Shown: positions 59,648 through 64,000 of the stretch, piece by piece
Layout: every line of letters starts with the position of its first letter
How positions within the stretch are numbered: the first letter of the stretch is position 1
NCBI GenBank assembly: GCA_030272155.1
Contig: CP126196.1
Coordinates: 3,906,001 to 3,970,000, forward strand
Direction of reading: 5' to 3'
DNA from: Tetradesmus obliquus
Taxonomy: Eukaryota > Chlorophyta > Chlorophyceae > Sphaeropleales > Scenedesmaceae
DNA: 64,000 nt
Translations under genes and position numbers: made by a program
The notes under the pieces: generated by a model
Databases searched by the model: none
Seen by the model: only the letters and a program-made list of their open reading frames with translations
Told to the model about the DNA's origin: nothing

Positions 59648-60505
59648 ACGTGTCGCCTCACCTATGTAATGCACCCCCACGTTCCACGCGTAGGGCCCCC
59701 TGGCAAAAGCGTGTGTGAAGCCACCGGCAGTGTAGTGCTGCTCCAGCACCAGCACACGCTTGCCTGCAGTACAGCAGTGTGCAGTACAAGGTCAGACGAT
59801 TTAAGCACTGCAGTACAGTCTTGTGTAGTGCTGCTCTAGCACCAGCACACGCTTGCCTGCAGTACATTGATATGCAGTAAAGCACATTCCAGTATAGAGC
59901 TGTCAGTTACAGTTCAGTAGAGCAGAGTGCAGTGCAGTACATTACTGTAAAGTGCAGTGCGCTTGCCTGCATGCAGTGGCATGGGAGGTAGTGCAGCAAC
60001 GTGCAGTGCTTTGAAGTGCAAAACAGAACTACACATTGCAGTGCAGCAAATTTCAGCGCTTTATAGTGGAAAACAGCGCAATACTGTGCTGCAGCTTGAT
60101 CACCCACACACTTGCGCAGGGGAACACACCTGCATATTTGGACAGGGCGACTGCTGCAGCCAGGCCCCCCATCCCTGAGCCAACCACAATAGCATCATAG
60201 TGGGCTGCAAGCTTGGCTTCTTTCAGCGTGGTGCCTTGGATAACAGCTTTAGGGTCAGCAGCTGTAGTGACCCTCTGCTGCCCTTCTTCTGCTGCTGCTG
60301 CTGGTGCTGTCCCAAGGCCAGCAACCTTCGCTGCTGACACAGAGCGCACGCCACGTGCTGCTGACTTTGTAAATGGTACCGTAAACTCATTGCGCCGGTG
60401 TTGCTGATGGTAAGCGGTGGGGCACGGCACCGAGGACGTTCTGTTGAGCAGCGTGTGCTGCTGTGCCTTGCCCAACATGGTTTGAAGTCCCGTGCTGCTG
60501 AACAT
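54316..60505 (-). CDS. Retinol-saturase / carotenoid-isomerase-like FAD oxidoreductase
   Basis: Ten exons: 60505-60130, 59763-59662, 59233-59116, 58810-58738, 58452-58403, 58105-57982, 57072-56964, 56455-56283, 55575-55089, 54626-54316. They sum to 1923 nt (640 aa) with consistent phases. The N-terminal ~85 residues are basic/Ser/Ala-rich (transit-peptide-like). The Rossmann FAD motif AIVVGSGMGGLAAA is followed by KRVLVLEQHYTAGGFTHAF, NVGVHYIG, DLVAGRDAWLEQM, GQYVDIGLPPGK, GGYVPVGGASSIAAAMIPI, VISNAGVVNTF, ELSTPLSTEHFSGWQRG and the C-terminal FAD-contact segment GLFLCGQDAVGCGVAAALASG. Order and motifs fit all-trans-retinol 13,14-reductase-like members of the CRTISO/phytoene-desaturase superfamily. 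The substrate cannot be read from sequence; plastid or mitochondrial targeting is inferred. A Ser run (about 12) sits in exon 9. Seven of nine introns contain exon echoes. Confidence 0.9.
54955..54994 (-). repeat. Exon echo: copy of RETSAT-like exon 9 end
   Basis: GTCACCCAGCTGCTCCATCA and GCCGCTGCTGCA (plus strand) repeat the last ~30 bases of exon 9 (QQRLMEQLG), about 125 bases downstream in intron 9. Confidence 0.85.
55638..55728 (-). repeat. Exon echo: copy of RETSAT-like exon 9 start
   Basis: On the minus strand it reads VVSNNGVVNTFLCLVPPDLPD with an acceptor-like CCAG, against the real VISNAGVVNTFSRLLPPELSS at 55575. About 80 bases are similar. It is followed upstream by the 74-base CTG (sense) tract. 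Confidence 0.92.
55729..55802 (-). repeat. CTG tract (sense) upstream of an echo acceptor
   Basis: About 24 units, AGC on the plus strand. It lies just upstream, in gene sense, of the acceptor of the exon-9 echo. A similar, shorter tract (about 55588-55630) precedes the real exon. Confidence 0.95.
56132..56236 (-). repeat. Exon echo: copy of RETSAT-like exon 8 end
   Basis: TCACCGCGTCACTTGTTATC through ATCTGCTGCAACCCCGCTGA (plus strand) matches 56280-56385, the 3' end and donor of exon 8 (VTSAGVQQVLVRDGKAAGVRLESG). Substitutions are scattered; about 148 bases downstream. Confidence 0.9.
56736..56866 (-). repeat. Exon echoes: two copies of RETSAT-like exon 7 end
   Basis: TGCTCACCCTCCAGGTAGTG plus CTGCATGACCAGCAGCTG at 56737-56775 is essentially identical to 56959-56996 (LLVMQHYLEG plus donor). 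A weaker copy lies at 56827-56866. Both are in intron 7. Confidence 0.9.
57107..57175 (-). repeat. Exon echo: copy of RETSAT-like exon 7 start
   Basis: The minus strand reads DKELQALLAGQYVDIGLPPGK again with acceptor CTGCAG|, nearly identical to 57072-57008. It lies about 100 bases upstream in intron 6, after a CTG tract, and has no continuation. Confidence 0.92.
57465..57815 (-). repeat. Exon echoes: two copies of RETSAT-like exon 6
   Basis: 57727-57812 and 57470-57556 both repeat most of exon 6 from the donor side (LLGPFTAKGWRGLAGQSS-LFGQL), against the real exon at 58105-57982. Identity is high, with small changes. Both lie downstream in intron 6. Confidence 0.92.
58179..58224 (-). repeat. 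Exon echo: copy of RETSAT-like exon 6 start
   Basis: TTGGTGGCCTGCCAGGACC and flanks (plus strand) match 58059-58109, the acceptor end of exon 6 (SWQATKTMPGWLAG). It lies about 115 bases upstream in intron 5. The acceptor is slightly altered. Confidence 0.87.
58479..58537 (-). repeat. CTG tract (sense) before RETSAT-like exon 5
   Basis: About 19 units, CAG on the plus strand, starting 27 bases upstream of the exon start at 58452. Confidence 0.95.
59332..59388 (-). repeat. Exon echo: copy of RETSAT-like exon 3 start
   Basis: The minus strand reads GGGIG-CSSEFATLLNCS, against the real GGGIGRRGGEFAALFNSL at 59233. It lies about 155 bases upstream in intron 2 and is diverged. Confidence 0.83.
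59820..59866 (-). repeat. Exon echo: copy of RETSAT-like exon 2 start
   Basis: GTAGTGCTGCTCTAGCACCA plus GCACACGCTTGCCTGCAGTACA (plus strand) repeats 59731-59773, the start and acceptor of exon 2 (KRVLVLEQHYT), about 95 bases upstream. A further scrap (GCGCTTGCCTGCA) is near 59960. Confidence 0.88.
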
Positions 60506-61355
60506 GCGTGTTTGGGGGTTCGAGCAATGATTATTTCACATACACGTGTTTAGGTAGCGTGGGCGTGTCTGGCGTGACTGCTGGGGCGTGTCGTGGCTCT
60601 TGAAGATAATCTCGAAAGGTACCGTTGATTCGGAGATACAGCGGCAGATTCCGCCACTTCTTACAGGATATCTTATGGTGCGTCAGGCGAACTAGCGGTT
60701 TGCAACGTTTACGACTTTCTGCAGAACCACAGATGTAGCGGCTGTAGCAGAACCTGCAGGTAGCAGCTGCTACAGCTGACTGCAAGGGGCCTGCGGGCCA
60801 GGCCTGCCCAAAAACACAGTAAGTGACCTTGAATATAGGCCCATTCAAAGCCTGCAAACATTTGACTTTGTCTATAATATTCTGGCAACGTTTGGACCAC
60901 TAGACCAGGTCCACAGATGAAATTCCTACGTCTGCATGGCTGCACTGCACGGCTCGAGCTCCCTGAGCGAGCCATCTGCTGGTATGGCGTGACGTCAGCG
61001 CCTGCTTGCATGGTGCAGTGACTGCACCAGCGCTCATTGCAAAGCCAGAACACCTACCACTACGAAGATGCGCACACAAAAGCAGGTATGTCTTCAACGC
61101 AAAACACAAGAGAGCAACTGCAATGTAGGAGGATCACACCGCCTCCGTGCACCCCTGGGTCAAAGTACAGCCGCTCGCGCGCTCCACAGCCAACAACAAC
61201 AACGGAAAGCATCGCAAGAGGCGCGAATGCAAATCAACACAGCAAAAGCAGCACTCACGATCACATGGCTTAACCGCAGCGCAGCGCATTGCCTCCTCCA
61301 AAAATGAATGCAGCAGACATGACAGCATGGCCAGAACCTGGAAAAGCATGCCCGC
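60506..61355. other. Intergenic: RETSAT-like promoter and next gene's 3' flank
   Basis: No supported ORF. It is the presumed promoter of the RETSAT-like gene. A TGTAA on the minus strand near 60665 lies about 690 bases past the stop at 61356. Confidence 0.4.
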
Positions 61356-64000
61356 TCACTGCTTTGGCAGTGCGCCGCCACCCAAGCAGCCGCCGGCGGC
61401 CGCCACAGCCACCCCGCCCACGCCACTCCCAGCCCTACTAAAGCTGGACGCAATGTAGTCGTATGCAATCCTGCCAGCTCCTGCACTGTTCCCGCCAATC
61501 CCCAGCCGACTCTCAAGCTCCCTGCTGCGCTTGTCCAGCTGTCCCACTGCTGCTTCCAGCAGCTTCAGCTGCCGATCGAGCTGCGGCAGTGCGGCTAATG
61601 CATCCCGCACGGCCGCCTGCCGCGCATTCAGATCATGTGCAAACTGCCCGAGCGCAGCCGCGATCTCAGCCGTCGCACCGTACTGCTCCGCAGCAGCATC
61701 ATTTAGCTGCTGGAGCAGCGCCAGATCAAGCCCGTAGGCTTCCATACGCATATCAAATGCCGCCGCTGCATCGCCTATCATCTGCTTTGCAGCTTCACTC
61801 AGCTCCTGCTCACGCCGCTGCTGCCGGCGCTGCGCCGCAATGTGTGAAAATGGAATTGCACTTGCGCTGGTGCTGCAGAGGCTAGCTGTTGCTGTTGCTG
61901 TGGCCGCCGAAAAGGCGCTGCGCTCAGAGGCGCCGCTAGGGCTGCTGCAGCCGCTGCCGCCGCTTGGCTGGGTGCTGAGATGTGCATCAAGCGCCTGCTG
62001 CTGCTGCTGCTGCTGCTGCGGCTGCTGGTTGGGCAGTGTGAGGTGCGGTAGCTGTGGGACACCTGTCGGCCCCTCTGAAGCTGCGGTAGGTGTGGCGGCA
62101 GCTACTTCTGCCTCCAGTGAAGGCAGAAAGGACTCATCTGCTGCTGCCGCCTGGCTGCTGCCCGACGGCCCAGTTGCACCATCGTTGTTGCTGCTGCTGC
62201 TGCTGCTGCTGCCGTCAGGGCCTTGACCATTTTCCGCAGCATTGTTGCCGCTGCTGCCGCTACCGCTGCTGCTGCTGCCCCCAGGGCCTGCATTGCCGCC
62301 AGCAGCACCGTCCGTTGCATCGTCACTTCTTCTGCCAGCTGCTGGTGGGTCTGCTGCCATGGTTGGCACTGCTGCTCCGTCTATGCCATGCCTCAGGAAA
62401 TGCTTGATCACCTGCGGATGGCATCAGCAGCATCAGCAGCAGCAGCAGATACAAGCGGAAGTTGGACGAACAACGGCCCACAGCCCCACATACCTGCAGC
62501 ATTTCTGGCTCTGGGCTCTGGGCTGGTTGCAGCTGGTTGCCTGCAACCAAAAAGCCATTGCCAAATCCACCATCCATGGCTGCTTGAACTGTGGCCACCC
62601 TCGCAACACCCAGGACTGCATGGGGTGCTGACACACTTGCAAGCTCGGCAAACCATGTCAAAATGACAGACAACCGCACAGCAGGGCCACTCCAACGTCA
62701 CTTTGTTCACCCAATAACCACACAAACAACATTGTATTAGGCACATCTGCTTTGGAGTAGCTCCTGATAATATCCAGTGCACAGTGTTTTCAAACACCCT
62801 TGATATTTTCTGCCCACCTGCAGCATGGCAGCGTTCATCTGCCCACCCGCCTCCAGCACCCGCCTGCTGCACTCAGCCTGCCGTCACCATCCGGTGTAGC
62901 GCTAGCGGCCCACAACAATGAACGGCAGCAGAACTGCAACCCATATACGCTATGGCGGCATTCACAGACCACACGGACCACCGACTCTGTCACAAATGCT
63001 GCTGAAACAAGAGACACTCCCACCTGCAGCATGGCAGCGTTCATCTGCCCGCCAGCCTCCAGCACCCGCCTGCTGCACTCAGCCTGGCCCGCATCCAGCC
63101 TGCCAACATCTTTCAAAGTAGTCCAGATCTTCTGCAGCACCAGTGGCTCATCAAACTCGACATGGAACTGGCTGGCAAGTATGTTGGGCCCCCAGCTCCA
63201 CAGCTCATTTGCAGCTGTGGGGGATGAGGCCAGCAGCACCGCACCGGGCGGCAGCTGCAGCACCTGGCCGTGGTGGTGGTAGGGAGTGAGAGAGGCGGCA
63301 TGTGGGTATGCAAAGCAGTGCAGGCAGTAGGGTTAGTTAAAAGGTGCAGATGACAGAGCAGCATACTAGAATGCGGATGGATGCCAGCTGGAACCCAGCT
63401 CCACAGCTCATTTGGGGCCGTGAGGGATGAAGCCAGCAGCACCGCACCCGGCGGCAGATGCAGCACCTGGTGAAAGGCAGGCAGGTGGTGGCGGAAGAGC
63501 AACGCAGCACGGCAAGTGCGTCTGTTGCAGGCCCAGCTAAACAAACAGCAGTTGACACAGGGGCTGCAGCAGGATGACTGCAACCTTGCTGCTTTGTGCT
63601 GGGGTTCTGCTGGCTCGAATGTTATGACCCCACACTGCAGTTCGCAGCTGAATGATGGTTTGCTGCATTGATGTTGTCACACAAGCATGGATGTTGAGCA
63701 ACATAAATGCTCAGCTATGCTCAGTTACTGTCCTGCCCTCACCTGATCACCATGCGACTCAATCAGCCGGAAGCAGCCGAAACTTGCAGCAGCAGCAGCT
63801 GCGCTACTGCCCGCCACAGCTCCTGTCAACGCTGCATGTACGGCTGCAACACTGTCACTCCCTGCACTGTCATTGTTGCTGTTGTTGTTGTCGGCAGTTG
63901 AAGCAATACTCACACTCTCAAGCACATCCGCAACTGTACCAGCGTCGGTATCATTTGCCTTCTCCGCTGCTGATTGCTGCACTGCATCCGCACCGCTGCT
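61356..64000 (-). CDS. Glutamine-amidotransferase-like / BLOC1S2-like fusion, 5' end outside window
   Basis: Three exons visible: 64000-63743 (partial), 63263-63024, 62411-61356, all joined in phase 0. The first two give LIESHGDQ + VLQLPPGAVLLASSPTAANE and NILASQFHVEFD, the end of a class-I glutamine amidotransferase domain with the His and Glu of its catalytic triad (QFHVEFD). The helical tail continues across the splice (NAAMLQ + VIKHFLRHGIDG). The last exon runs on in frame through a Gly/Ser/Gln-rich linker of about 200 residues to a C-terminal coiled coil (AAAEQYGATAEIAAALGQFA through QLDKRSRELESRLG). That coiled coil resembles BLOC-1 subunit 2. An internal ATG (MAADPPAAG) just after the amidotransferase tail could instead start a separate product. 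Both identifications are by motif reading. Confidence 0.72.
62812..62885 (-). repeat. Exon echo: copy of amidotransferase exon end
   Basis: CCACCTGCAGCATGGCAGCG through CGCCTGCTGCACTCAGCCTG (plus strand) matches 63020-63088 almost exactly: the 3' part and donor of the exon encoding AECSRRVLEAGGQMNAAMLQ. It lies about 208 bases downstream in the intron. Confidence 0.93.
63395..63472 (-). repeat. Exon echo: copy of amidotransferase exon start
   Basis: About 75 bases (CCAGCTCCACAGCTCATTTG through GATGCAGCACCTGG on the plus strand) match 63191-63266, the 5' part and acceptor of the same exon (VLQLPPGAVLLASS). It lies about 205 bases upstream, so this exon has echoes on both sides. Confidence 0.93.

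Noticed and set aside
1-64000. Transposons or virus-like elements
   Set aside because: I found no terminal repeats with transposase, reverse transcriptase, integrase or capsid-like text. The repeats present are microsatellites, minisatellites and exon duplicates.

Overview
The window looks like nuclear DNA of a chlorophyte green alga. The genes are intron-dense with GT-AG introns, the sequence is rich in CTG/CAG tracts, the proteins carry Ala/Gln/Ser runs, and the gene set is plant-like: photorespiratory serine:glyoxylate aminotransferase, a DRP3-type dynamin and a retinol-saturase-like oxidoreductase with a presequence. Placement in Chlorophyceae (Scenedesmus/Tetradesmus-like) is a guess from style, not shown by a marker. 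I see no rRNA, tRNA, CRISPR, bacterial operon or recognisable transposon.

Layout: (1) 1-4993 (+), 3' part of a beta-helix/Cys-rich/multi-TM membrane protein gene with several reading-frame breaks. (2) 11896-7153 (-), serine:glyoxylate aminotransferase, 10 exons, 438 aa. (3) 12962-23091 (+), DRP3-type dynamin, 20 exons, 912 aa, divergent from (2) across about 1.07 kb. (4) 33685-27599 (-), secreted subtilisin-like protease with a PA-type insert. (5) about 42660-34368 (-), very long STPGR (sperm-tail PG-rich) repeat protein. (6) 44408-43068 (-), short N-terminal beta-helix protein of the same general type as (1). (7) 53631-48199 (-), receptor-like protein with a degenerate TKL kinase domain, 977 aa. 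(8) 60505-54316 (-), retinol-saturase/carotenoid-isomerase-like FAD oxidoreductase, 640 aa. (9) 64000-61356 (-), a class-I glutamine-amidotransferase-like C-terminus spliced in frame to a BLOC1S2-like coiled coil; its 5' end lies outside the window. Intergenic stretches near 5.0-7.1, 23.7-27.6 and 44.8-48.2 kb hold no gene I can support.

Exon models were built by hand by joining conserved protein segments at GT-AG sites. For genes 2, 3, 7 and 8, intron phases agree through the whole model and the summed lengths are multiples of three.

The most striking signal is not a gene. Most multi-exon genes here carry degenerate, same-strand copies of part of an exon inside the adjacent intron, usually including the splice site ('exon echoes'). 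In DRP3 at least 12 of 19 introns have one, and in the RETSAT-like gene 7 of 9. The copied pieces are the 3' part of the upstream exon with its donor or the 5' part of the downstream exon with its acceptor. This is what recurrent local tandem duplication across exon-intron junctions would leave, and it bears on models in which duplication of an AGGT-containing segment creates introns. A second pattern is CTG tracts, in gene-sense orientation, lying just upstream of 3' splice sites, often running straight into CTGCAG. The genes do not form one pathway; they look like ordinary neighbours in a eukaryotic genome.
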